From: Erysipelotrichaceae bacterium
Lineage (GTDB): Bacteria; Bacillota_I; Bacilli_A; Erysipelotrichales; Erysipelotrichaceae
NCBI GenBank assembly: GCA_019415435.1
Contig: DXZE01000053.1
Location: 1-10,116, forward strand
Length of the DNA stretch: 10,116 nucleotides
Direction of reading: 5' to 3'
In this document: piece by piece, positions 1 through 5,829 of the stretch
How the letters are laid out: each line of letters opens with the position of its first letter
How positions within the stretch are numbered: the first letter of the stretch is position 1
Translations under genes and position numbers: made by a program
Notes under the pieces: generated by a model
The model's database searches: none
What the model was told of the DNA's origin: nothing
Seen by the model: the letters and a program-made list of their open reading frames with translations, nothing else

Positions 1-23
1 AAAGGGAATCAAGGCCCTGCAAG

Positions 24-46
24 CCTCGACCCTTTATGGGTCGGGG
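24..46 (+). other. GC-rich hairpin, possible terminator of a gene outside the window
   Basis: CCTCGACCC (24-32) pairs with GGGTCGGGG (38-46) around a TTTAT loop: nine base pairs, one of them T-G. No T-run follows directly on either strand; the nearest T-rich stretch is around 61-74. It could end a transcript coming from the left, but the missing T-tract makes this uncertain. Confidence 0.3.
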
Positions 47-146
47 TTAGTTGACCGTGCTTCCTCTTTTGTTTACTTATCCTGATTTGTCCCAAACAAT
101 ACTTTATTGAAGAAATCATTTCTAATAGACCATCAGACACATGTCA

Positions 147-317
147 GGCAAAGTCAGGTGTGAAATAACCCCTGGCTAAGTCCAATGATCTGATAATTTC
201 TTTCTCAGAAACAGGTGACGACTGATAAATATACTTCTGTATCTTTGCTATCAGGCCTTTCCCTGCATATCTGTGATTGATTCTGTATTCCTGTTCTTCC
301 AGAATCAGAGAAAGCCA
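147..317 (-). pseudogene. Protein-like gene fragment, unidentified
   Basis: Between a TGA at 318-320 and a TGA at 144-146, the minus strand is open for 57 codons and reads like real protein. It includes the segments EEQEYRINHRYAGKGLIAKI and YIYQSSPVSEKEIIRSL. The second has the rhythm of a helix-turn-helix or winged-helix element (SPVSEKEIIRSL). There is no ATG and no Shine-Dalgarno site in the segment, so it cannot be an intact gene. Just upstream, other minus-strand frames carry clustered cysteines (for example LCFGCELQD), which would fit a frameshifted N-terminal part. I do not recognise the family. A chance open frame remains possible. Confidence 0.25.
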
Positions 318-443
318 TCAGGACTCTGCATTTCCGGCAAAGAAGTAACGCTGTCTTGTAGTTCACATCCAAAGCACAGGGATTGCGCACATTGTTTTGT
401 AAAATGCACATCCAATCCTGATTATTATGGACTGCATTCACAA

Positions 444-470
444 AAGAAGAGATCACGCTGATCTCTTCTT
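444..470 (-). terminator. Intrinsic terminator overlapping the end of uridine phosphorylase
   Basis: AAGAAGAGATCA (444-455) pairs perfectly over 12 bp with TGATCTCTTCTT (459-470), loop CGC. Read on the minus strand the hairpin is followed by TTTTG. The stem contains the TGA stop (453-455) and the last codons of the phosphorylase gene, so its KKRSA tail is partly dictated by the terminator. Confidence 0.8.
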
Positions 471-1229
471 ATCCTCTTCAATTAAGATTTTAACAGCTTC
501 TATGGCTGTTTTGATGGAACGTTCTGTATCATAGCAGGTTGGATTATCCATACCTGCTTTTATTCTTTCCTGATTGGAACAAACTAATAAATCGGTTCCA
601 CAGCGTACATGCAGGTATTGGGCAATGATGAATAAAGCAGCTGATTCCATCTCTGAGGCCAGGCATCCCATACGCTTCCATGCCTCCCATTTATTCGTTA
701 ATTCATAACTTACCGGCATGTCAGACGGATCATGCTGGCCATAGAAAGAATCCTTGCATTCTACAACACCTGTATGACATGTATACCCACATGTTTTACA
801 TGCCTTGACTAAGGCATTGACTACTTCATAATCCGCTACAGCAGGATACTCTATCGGGGCATATTCCTTACTGGTACCTTCCATGCGTACGGCACCTGTT
901 GCGACTACAAGGTCACCGCCTTTTACCTTTGTATCAATACCTCCGGATGTACCGCAGCGGATAAACGTATCAGCACCACATTCCACCAGTTCCTGCATGG
1001 CAATCGCACTGGATGGACCGCCAATACCAGTCGATGTAACAGATACCTTCACCCCATTCAGTTCTCCTGTATATGTCACAAATTCACGATTATCCGCAAT
1101 TAACACCGGATGATCAAAGTAAGCTGCTATCTTTTCACTGCGCTTGGGATCACCTGGCAGAATGACATATCTGCCTGCATCTCCATTTTTGATATGAAGA
1201 TGAAATTGTCTTCCTTCTTCATCAAGCAT
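453..1229 (-). CDS. udp: Uridine phosphorylase (nucleoside phosphorylase family)
   Basis: Predicted cytosolic enzyme of pyrimidine salvage: uridine plus phosphate gives uracil and ribose-1-phosphate. The 258-residue product has the NP-I fold signatures in order: LPGDPKR phosphate loop (24-30), TGIGGPSSAIAMQEL (67-81), RCGTSGG (91-97), the base-site stretch SFYGQHDP (161-168) and ASEMESAALF (191-200), whose EME contacts ribose. ATG at 1227-1229 was chosen because AAGGAG precedes it at normal spacing and the protein then starts where family members do. A longer open frame adds an Arg/Lys-rich N-terminus that is really ribosome-site sequence. It overlaps the upstream HAD gene by 8 bp, so translation is probably coupled. 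Oddity: Asp170, in GQHDPSDMPV, where homologues I recall have Arg (ERMPV type). A related purine or broad-specificity phosphorylase cannot be fully excluded. Confidence 0.88.
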   Translation of the reverse strand: MLDEEGRQFHLHIKNGDAGRYVILPGDPKRSEKIAAYFDHPVLIADNREFVTYTGELNGVKVSVTSTGIGGPSSAIAMQELVECGADTFIRCGTSGGIDTKVKGGDLVVATGAVRMEGTSKEYAPIEYPAVADYEVVNALVKACKTCGYTCHTGVVECKDSFYGQHDPSDMPVSYELTNKWEAWKRMGCLASEMESAALFIIAQYLHVRCGTDLLVCSNQERIKAGMDNPTCYDTERSIKTAIEAVKILIEEDKKRSA

Positions 1230-1986
1230 GTTTCTTCTCCTTCTTCTTTTTCTTTTTGTTTTCTGCCGGATGCTCTGGATCATATAACTCATAGGCCAGC
1301 CATAAAGCTTCCCCTGAAAGCAGCTTTCTGATTTCCTTAAAATCTGCCGTTACAAAGTCCGGATTTATCTCAATAATCTGTCTGGATCTTTCGGTATGAG
1401 CCGCATATCCGATGGTATAAGCACCTGCCCGGATTGCCGCATCCAGATCGGCTGGCGAACTGCCGATAAAGATACATCTTTCTGCCGTTAATAAATGGCA
1501 GGCTTCTAAGATTGCATCGAGATGTACATGTGAGGAATTGATCTTCTTAGAACCAATGATTGTATCGAAGTATTGAATCAATTGTGCATTTTTAAGCAGT
1601 TCTACAACTGAATCTCTTGTTCTTGTAGAGACAAGACCGATCTTATATTGTTTCTTCTTTAACCAAATAAGAAGATCTTCTATGCCAGGCATAGGCTGGA
1701 TAAGGTTAATCAGATGATTCATCTGCCAGTTATTATATTCATCTAATAGCTTATCCTGGTCCTCATCCGGTAATAATGTCAGCATGGCTTCAGAGACAGG
1801 TTTATCCAGATATGGCAGAATCTGATCAGGGCTCATAGCCTTTTTCGGATCATATTCTGCCAGGACATGTCTGTAAGTAGCGATGACAGCTGGTTCCGTG
1901 TCCATGACTGTACCATCAAAAGAGAAGAGAATGACCGGCTTTTCTGCCTTCTTTTCCATTTCCTTATATTTCTTATCCTTTTTCAT
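1222..1986 (-). CDS. HAD-fold protein with degenerate active site (PpaX/phosphoglycolate-phosphatase-like)
   Basis: The 254-residue product has the layout of a PpaX/Gph-type HAD phosphatase with a helical cap (about 33-100). The catalytic residues are altered. Motif I reads FSFDGTVMDTEP (21-32), so the nucleophilic Asp of DxDGT is Ser22 while the acid/base Asp24 remains. Motif II Ser120 (LVSTRTR) is kept. The usual KPxP of motif III is replaced by KKINSSHVHL (147-156). Motif IV reads GSSPAD (175-180), with Ser176 in place of the first Asp. Ordinary HAD phosphatase chemistry is therefore unlikely; a binding or regulatory role is more plausible. Both ends are Lys-rich; the C-terminal KKKKKKEKKHA run is encoded by the A/G-rich ribosome site of the overlapping phosphorylase gene. 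Start ATG 1984-1986 follows GGAG at 8 nt. Co-transcription suggests a link to nucleoside metabolism. Confidence 0.8.
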   Translation of the reverse strand: MKKDKKYKEMEKKAEKPVILFSFDGTVMDTEPAVIATYRHVLAEYDPKKAMSPDQILPYLDKPVSEAMLTLLPDEDQDKLLDEYNNWQMNHLINLIQPMPGIEDLLIWLKKKQYKIGLVSTRTRDSVVELLKNAQLIQYFDTIIGSKKINSSHVHLDAILEACHLLTAERCIFIGSSPADLDAAIRAGAYTIGYAAHTERSRQIIEINPDFVTADFKEIRKLLSGEALWLAYELYDPEHPAENKKKKKKEKKHA

Positions 1987-2015
1987 GATGATTTCTCCAG
2001 AAAATCTCTATGAAC

Positions 2016-2021
2016 ATTATA
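2016..2021 (-). promoter_or_regulatory. Candidate -10 box for the HAD/udp unit
   Basis: TATAAT on the minus strand, 30 bases before the HAD start codon. No good -35 hexamer lies 16-18 bp upstream; that position falls inside the terminator stem of the preceding operon. The position fits a separate transcript for the two-gene unit, but the call rests on the -10 alone. Confidence 0.35.
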
Positions 2022-2035
2022 TTTCAAGAGCACTC

Positions 2036-2061
2036 AAAAAGACATAGATTACTCTATGTCT
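2036..2061 (-). terminator. Intrinsic terminator of the flavoprotein/reductase operon
   Basis: AGACATAGA (2040-2048) and TCTATGTCT (2053-2061) form a perfect 9-bp stem with a 4-nt loop. On the minus strand it is followed by TTTT (2036-2039). It begins 8 nt after the reductase stop codon (2070-2072). Confidence 0.8.
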
Positions 2062-2069
2062 CTTATACA

Positions 2070-3293
2070 TTATTTGATCGTAAGTCTGATCTTTATATCA
2101 CTTAATGGCCATGTAGAACATGCATGTACATATCCGAACTTCTTGTCCGCATATCTTCTGCCATCACCAGTATTCGGAATAAATACTTCACCATCCAGTA
2201 ACTGGCAGCGGCAATATCCGCAAGCTCCGCTTCTGCATCTGGTGTTATTCGGAATACCAGCTCTTTCCAAAGCTACTGCAATCGGTTCAGAAGCTTTGGC
2301 TTCAATGACATCTTCATGCATACCTCTGCATACCGTTAACTTCCAGACCTTATCCGGATCACCGGCATATGGCTTTACTTCAGTAGTGTGACCATTGTAT
2401 CCGACAGCCTTGGTGACATCCCTTGGTGCACCGAATAACTCAAAGCGGATTCTTCTTTCCGGTACATTGAGCTTCTTTAACTCACCTGCCACAAAGTTAT
2501 ACATCGGTAATGGTCCGCATACAAAGTATGTGCAATCCTGACCATTGGAATACTTCCTGATCAGATCTGCGGATAAGAATCCCTTTTCACCTTCATATTC
2601 CGGTTCATTGGAAATGACATTAACGAATCTGACTCTATCACACGAATTCTCTACTTCGTTTAACTGCTTTACAAGAATAATATCCTTTGTATTCTGAGAA
2701 CCATAGAGAATCGTAAGATCTGCGTCTAATGTGCCATGGGCAATTTCCTGTGCCATGGAATAGAATGGTGTAATACCAGAACCACCAGCTAAAGCAACAA
2801 TATGCTTCGCATCTCTTAATGGTTCATAGTACAGCCAGCCAAATGGCAGATGCACTGTAAAGTTCATACCTTCCCTGACATTGGCATACAGCCAGCTTGA
2901 CGCAAATCCCTGACCTGGTCTTCCATTACGGACTGTTATTTCGAAGAACGGATGTTCTCCTGTACGTGCCTGATAAGGAGCACTGCAGATAGAATATGGT
3001 CTTGTTGTTAATGTACCGTCAATCTTTAAATCAAGAGATACATACTGACCTGCCTGGAAAGGAGGTAACTTATAACCTTCTTTAGCCTCAAACGTAAACT
3101 TACGGGCTGTAGGAGATACATCTTCTACCTTTGTGACAACAACTTCTGTCATGGATGGATGAAGTTCATTTGCTAAATCTTTAATATGATCACGATAAAT
3201 ATTATTCGGATCACCATGTTCAATTAACTGCCTTCTGGCCTTTGTGACTCTGGAGGCACCTGTTACATCTTTAAAGAAACCTTCGATTTTCAT
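2070..3293 (-). CDS. FAD/NAD(P)-dependent [2Fe-2S] oxidoreductase (PaaE/Hcr-like reductase)
   Basis: Electron-transfer flavoprotein that should take electrons from NAD(P)H through FAD to a plant-type [2Fe-2S] centre. Domains in order: an unusual N-terminal region (1-48); an FAD domain with RPYS (98-101); an NAD(P) domain with GGSGITP (170-176) and CGP (259-261); and a C-terminal ferredoxin domain. Its cluster ligands are visible: Cys353, Cys358 and Cys361 (CRSGACGYC) and Cys392 (HAC), the CX4CX2CX30C spacing of plant-type ferredoxins. This order is that of PaaE, Hcr and the reductase partners of oxygenases and desaturases. Only 2 bp separate it from the upstream flavoprotein stop, and its AAGGAGG ribosome site lies inside that gene, so the two are translationally coupled. 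The inferred partner is that flavoprotein. No oxygenase component is present in the window. Confidence 0.88.
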   Translation of the reverse strand: MKIEGFFKDVTGASRVTKARRQLIEHGDPNNIYRDHIKDLANELHPSMTEVVVTKVEDVSPTARKFTFEAKEGYKLPPFQAGQYVSLDLKIDGTLTTRPYSICSAPYQARTGEHPFFEITVRNGRPGQGFASSWLYANVREGMNFTVHLPFGWLYYEPLRDAKHIVALAGGSGITPFYSMAQEIAHGTLDADLTILYGSQNTKDIILVKQLNEVENSCDRVRFVNVISNEPEYEGEKGFLSADLIRKYSNGQDCTYFVCGPLPMYNFVAGELKKLNVPERRIRFELFGAPRDVTKAVGYNGHTTEVKPYAGDPDKVWKLTVCRGMHEDVIEAKASEPIAVALERAGIPNNTRCRSGACGYCRCQLLDGEVFIPNTGDGRRYADKKFGYVHACSTWPLSDIKIRLTIK

Positions 3294-3295
3294 AC

Positions 3296-4846
3296 TTATG
3301 CCTCCTTCATTTCCGTCAGAATAATCTTTGCGGCAATCTTGCCATTATTGATATTGACTGCCATGCCATCACCGGCAAGCTGCGGTGAAGAGCACCATAC
3401 AAGACCCTTGATATAGTCATTGTTCACAGCCGCATCCTCTAATCTTGCGACAATGGAATTCTTCATATTGTGCTGATATCCGTAAATGCCGCCACGGTAC
3501 GCACCTGTGTAATGAGAAATAGAAACAGGTGTTTCAATCTCTACATCAATGATATGATCTTTCAGATTTACACCCAAACGCTTTGAAACCTGATCAATCA
3601 TCTGAGAGGCTACTTTGTACTTTGTTTCAAAATAGTTATCTGCAGTCACATTATCGAAACAATCCGGTAATGGAAGGTTTGTAATAGATAAAGATGTCTT
3701 TCCTTCCGGTACACCTTCAGGATTAGCATAGTTCAGACAAATTGTTGTCAGATAATCCCAGTTGCCAAGATGCTTTCCTTCTGCCCAGAACTTATCTGTA
3801 TCAAACTTTGTTTCAGAAGAGAATACAGAATAAGAATGAATATTCAGATCCTCAGGCTTTGCGTCAAGCATGAGTACCACTGAGAAAGCTGTAACACTCA
3901 TCGGCATGGAGTTAGCATAACGTCTTGCTTCTTCAGGAACTTCAGACTGTGGTTCAATCATCTTTCCAAATACCACATTCGGATATGGTGCACTTGCGAC
4001 ATAGTCGCAATGAATCTCATCGCCGCGCTTTGTTCTGACACCATATACCTGATTATGATTGACAAGAATCTTCTCTACTTCCTGGCAATATTCAATCTGT
4101 ACGCCAAGCTTCTGACATCTGTCAGCCATCGCACATGCCATCTCATGTGAGAAACCTCTTGCGACATAAGAACCGCCGCTCATATAGTCACCCATCAAGA
4201 ATGCATAGATTGTAAATGGCAGACTGCTCATCGGCTGGCCTACATAGATCCAGTAAGCAGATAAGATCTTCTTTACATCAAATGGCAGATCCACATACTT
4301 ATCAATGACTTCCTTTGCGGAATAACCGGCAGTCTTTACTAGTGCCTCATGATCCTTTAACATCTGAAGCTTGCTTAAGTCATGTTCATTCAGATATACG
4401 ACTGACTGATATACTGTCTCACAAAGATCCATCAGCTTGTTAACCTGATCCTTCGTGCCGGCATACTGCTTATCAATCTCATCAGCACAGATCCAGGTGC
4501 CATCCGGATTCTTACCGGCATGTAATTCGATGTCAATGTGATCCTCTGGAGATACCATATCATAGGCTTCCGGTACCCGTAACCAGTCAATCACAACACC
4601 CATCTCATCGAGATACTTGCCGATAAACAGAGGTGACTCCTTTGGACCAATGGACATCATCTCATGCAGAGTAGCTTCCATTTCCACACCATTGCGTACA
4701 AATGAAGTTGCGACGCCGCCCGGTAAATTATGTCTTTCAAGGATAAGTACGGACTTACCCTGGCTGGCAAGGCGCATGGCACAACTCATCCCGGCCAAAG
4801 CACCACCAATCACGACGACGTCATATTTATCTTTATAAAACGCCAT
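3296..4846 (-). CDS. Phytoene desaturase/retinol saturase-like FAD oxidoreductase (CrtI superfamily)
   Basis: The 516-residue flavoprotein has the CrtI/RetSat architecture. The N-terminal Rossmann FAD motif is VVVIGGALAG (10-19), with Ala replacing the middle Gly of GxGxxG. It continues to ILERHNLPGG (34-43) and HEMMSIG, which resembles the second FAD contact of CrtI enzymes. The middle has GGSYVARGFSHEM, and the C-terminal FAD/substrate motif is LVWCSSPQLAGDGMAVNINNGKIAAK. Family members desaturate, isomerise or saturate C=C bonds in lipophilic substrates (carotenoids, retinol). No other carotenoid gene is present, and the neighbours handle fatty acids, so I infer a fatty acyl or polyene substrate; the direction (saturation or desaturation) is not readable. 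First gene of a two-gene operon with its probable reductase. Start ATG 4844-4846 follows AAAGGAGG at short spacing. Confidence 0.85.
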   Translation of the reverse strand: MAFYKDKYDVVVIGGALAGMSCAMRLASQGKSVLILERHNLPGGVATSFVRNGVEMEATLHEMMSIGPKESPLFIGKYLDEMGVVIDWLRVPEAYDMVSPEDHIDIELHAGKNPDGTWICADEIDKQYAGTKDQVNKLMDLCETVYQSVVYLNEHDLSKLQMLKDHEALVKTAGYSAKEVIDKYVDLPFDVKKILSAYWIYVGQPMSSLPFTIYAFLMGDYMSGGSYVARGFSHEMACAMADRCQKLGVQIEYCQEVEKILVNHNQVYGVRTKRGDEIHCDYVASAPYPNVVFGKMIEPQSEVPEEARRYANSMPMSVTAFSVVLMLDAKPEDLNIHSYSVFSSETKFDTDKFWAEGKHLGNWDYLTTICLNYANPEGVPEGKTSLSITNLPLPDCFDNVTADNYFETKYKVASQMIDQVSKRLGVNLKDHIIDVEIETPVSISHYTGAYRGGIYGYQHNMKNSIVARLEDAAVNNDYIKGLVWCSSPQLAGDGMAVNINNGKIAAKIILTEMKEA

Positions 4847-4851
4847 AAACC

Positions 4852-4868
4852 CTCCTTTGGTTTAACCA
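4852..4868 (-). promoter_or_regulatory. GntR/FadR-type operator 1 (TGGTTTAACCA)
   Basis: The core TGGTTTAACCA (4858-4868) matches the TGGTNNNACCA pattern known for FadR-subfamily GntR regulators. It lies at the predicted transcription start of the flavoprotein operon and runs into its ribosome site. The 17-bp CTCCTTTGGTTTAACCA recurs exactly, inverted, at 4967-4983. Confidence 0.75.
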
Positions 4869-4874
4869 TTTACA

Positions 4875-4904
4875 ATTATAGTTATTACTTTCACAATACG
4901 TCAA
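4875..4904 (-). promoter_or_regulatory. Promoter of the flavoprotein/reductase operon
   Basis: On the minus strand TTGACG (4899-4904) and TATAAT (4875-4880) are separated by 18 bp, close to the vegetative sigma consensus. The predicted start, about 4868, falls on the edge of operator 1, so bound regulator should block initiation. A 10-bp direct repeat, TATAGTTATT (plus-strand reading), lies at 4877-4886 and 4905-4914 and overlaps the -10 box and the bases just upstream of the -35. Confidence 0.75.
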
Positions 4905-4951
4905 TATAGTTATTTTTCTGCTGTTTTTAACAAGTTATTTTGCAAGAAATC

Positions 4952-4960
4952 TGATACAAT
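4952..4960 (+). promoter_or_regulatory. Extended -10 promoter of the GntR regulator gene
   Basis: TGATACAAT gives an extended -10 (TG-N-TACAAT). No good -35 is present at normal spacing; TTAACA at 4927-4932 is 22 bp away. The predicted start, about 4967, is the first base of operator 2, which suggests autoregulation. Confidence 0.5.
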
Positions 4961-4966
4961 GGTATT

Positions 4967-4983
4967 TGGTTAAACCAAAGGAG
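4967..4983 (+). promoter_or_regulatory. GntR/FadR-type operator 2 (TGGTTAAACCA)
   Basis: The core TGGTTAAACCA (4967-4977) is the reverse complement of operator 1, and the identity extends over 17 bp into the AAAGGAG ribosome site of the regulator gene. Centre-to-centre distance to operator 1 is 109 bp. The mirror arrangement, one site per transcription start, supports one regulator controlling both divergent units. Confidence 0.75.
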
Positions 4984-4989
4984 AAGCCT

Positions 4990-5682
4990 ATGCAGATAGG
5001 GATTATAGAAGCACCTACCGTAAAACAGTTATTTGTAGAGAAAATTACCGGCATGATCATGAACAATGAATTAAAACCTGGTGACAGACTGCCAAGTGAA
5101 AGAGAGCTCGCCTCACAAGCCCATATATCACGTTCTGCTGTCCATCTTGGCATGAGTGACCTAGAGAAAATGGGTTTTGTTGAAACAAGAGGCAGACAGG
5201 GCACCTATGTCGCAGACTTTGCCAAAAAGGGAAACATTGAGACATTAAACCTGCTTATCAAATTCAATGGGGCAGGTTTTGACAAGAACAGAGTCAGAGA
5301 CCTTCTTGAAATGCGTATGGCTATTGAAGGAAAAGCATTAGAAAGATTACAGAATAATTTAAAAGAAGAAGATATTCATATACTGGAAGAAGATATCAAA
5401 AAATCAGAACAGATCGAAGATCCTTCTGATCTGGCTTCTGCCTTCTTTGACTTTCATCATGATATCTGTGTGGCTTCAGGCAACTTTATTCTGCCATTAT
5501 TATTCAATACCTTTGAATATGTCACTCTTGCTTATTGGGAAGAGGCAATCCATCAGCTTGGCAAAGAAAAATGTCTTTCATTAATGAAAGGATTGTTTCA
5601 GACAATCCTGCAAAGAGATGCCGCTGCCTCAAGAGAATATCTTGAAAAAGAATTTACATTATTCCTCAACAGCATCAGCTGA
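4990..5682 (+). CDS. GntR-family transcriptional regulator, FadR/FCD subfamily
   Basis: The 230-residue product has an N-terminal GntR winged helix (about 10-76). It carries the hallmark GDRLPSERELA (31-41), a recognition-helix region ISRSAVHLGMSDLEKMG (46-62) and a wing TRGRQGTYV (66-74). The C-terminal all-helical FCD ligand domain (about 100-225) shows RDLLEMRMAIEGKALE and FFDFHHDICVASGN. Some histidines that bind metal in many FCD proteins are not evident near the C-terminus (QRDAAASREYLEKEF), so a metal-independent ligand, such as a fatty acid or acyl thioester, is conceivable. ATG at 4990 is preferred over an upstream TTG at 4966 because GGAG sits 6 nt before it and the TTG falls in the operator. 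It is divergent from the flavoprotein operon, and matching operators at both starts mark it as their likely autoregulated controller. Confidence 0.88.
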   Translation: MQIGIIEAPTVKQLFVEKITGMIMNNELKPGDRLPSERELASQAHISRSAVHLGMSDLEKMGFVETRGRQGTYVADFAKKGNIETLNLLIKFNGAGFDKNRVRDLLEMRMAIEGKALERLQNNLKEEDIHILEEDIKKSEQIEDPSDLASAFFDFHHDICVASGNFILPLLFNTFEYVTLAYWEEAIHQLGKEKCLSLMKGLFQTILQRDAAASREYLEKEFTLFLNSIS

Positions 5683-5829
5683 TGCCTTAGCCATTTCTGA
5701 CTGTACATAGCTCATAAACTGATCAGCCCATTAACTCTCAGCAACAATCGTCTCACCCGGATAAGATTCCAGATAGTCTTCATAAACATAAAGAAAGGGA
5801 CTGTAATCATGCAGTCCCTTCGTTCTTTC
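5659..5829 (-). pseudogene. In-frame, protein-like remnant downstream of the fatty acid isomerase
   Basis: Directly after the isomerase stop codon and in the same frame, the minus strand stays open for 32 codons, meets a TAA at 5731-5733, then runs open to a second TAA at 5659-5661. It reads protein-like: YSPFLYVYEDYLESYPGETI before the internal stop and WADQFMSYVQSEMAKA after it. There is no start codon with a ribosome site. It overlaps the terminator hairpin and the last 24 bases of the regulator gene on the other strand. It may be the tail of a deleted neighbour or a lost C-terminal extension. The related P. acnes isomerase, as I recall it, ends at the corresponding RFF, which argues for the former. 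I do not recognise the family. Confidence 0.3.
5795..5820. terminator. Probable bidirectional terminator between converging genes
   Basis: AAGGGACTG (5795-5803) pairs with CAGTCCCTT (5812-5820), nine perfect base pairs. On the minus strand it starts 9 bases after the isomerase stop and is followed by TCTTTATGTTT. On the plus strand, about 110 bases after the regulator stop, it is followed by CGTTCTTTCT. Neither T-tract is continuous, so efficiency may be moderate. Confidence 0.65.

Larger units (their letters stand above)
1..443. other. Intergenic stretch with no intact gene
   Basis: No convincing complete coding region was found on either strand. The open frames here are short, cysteine- and serine-rich and have no good ribosome site. 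Two things stand out: a GC-rich hairpin at 24-46 and a 57-codon protein-like fragment on the minus strand (147-317), both listed separately. The minus-strand operon to the right ends at 453, so this stretch lies downstream of it. It may be decayed sequence left by a lost gene or mobile element, but no terminal inverted repeats or target duplications were recognised. Confidence 0.6.

Noticed and set aside
273..461. Cysteine-rich small protein or transposase zinc-finger on the plus strand
   Set aside because: No ribosome site; it runs through the terminator of the opposite operon and its cysteines do not form a recognisable zinc-finger spacing.
1230..1292. Longer uridine phosphorylase with an Arg/Lys-rich N-terminal extension
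   Set aside because: These codons are the antiphase reading of the ribosome site and of the HAD gene's 3' end; the AAGGAG-preceded ATG at 1229 gives the family's normal N-terminus.
3296..4846. Carotenoid biosynthesis gene (crtI/crtN)
   Set aside because: No phytoene or dehydrosqualene synthase or other carotenoid gene is present, and the adjacent genes point to fatty acids.
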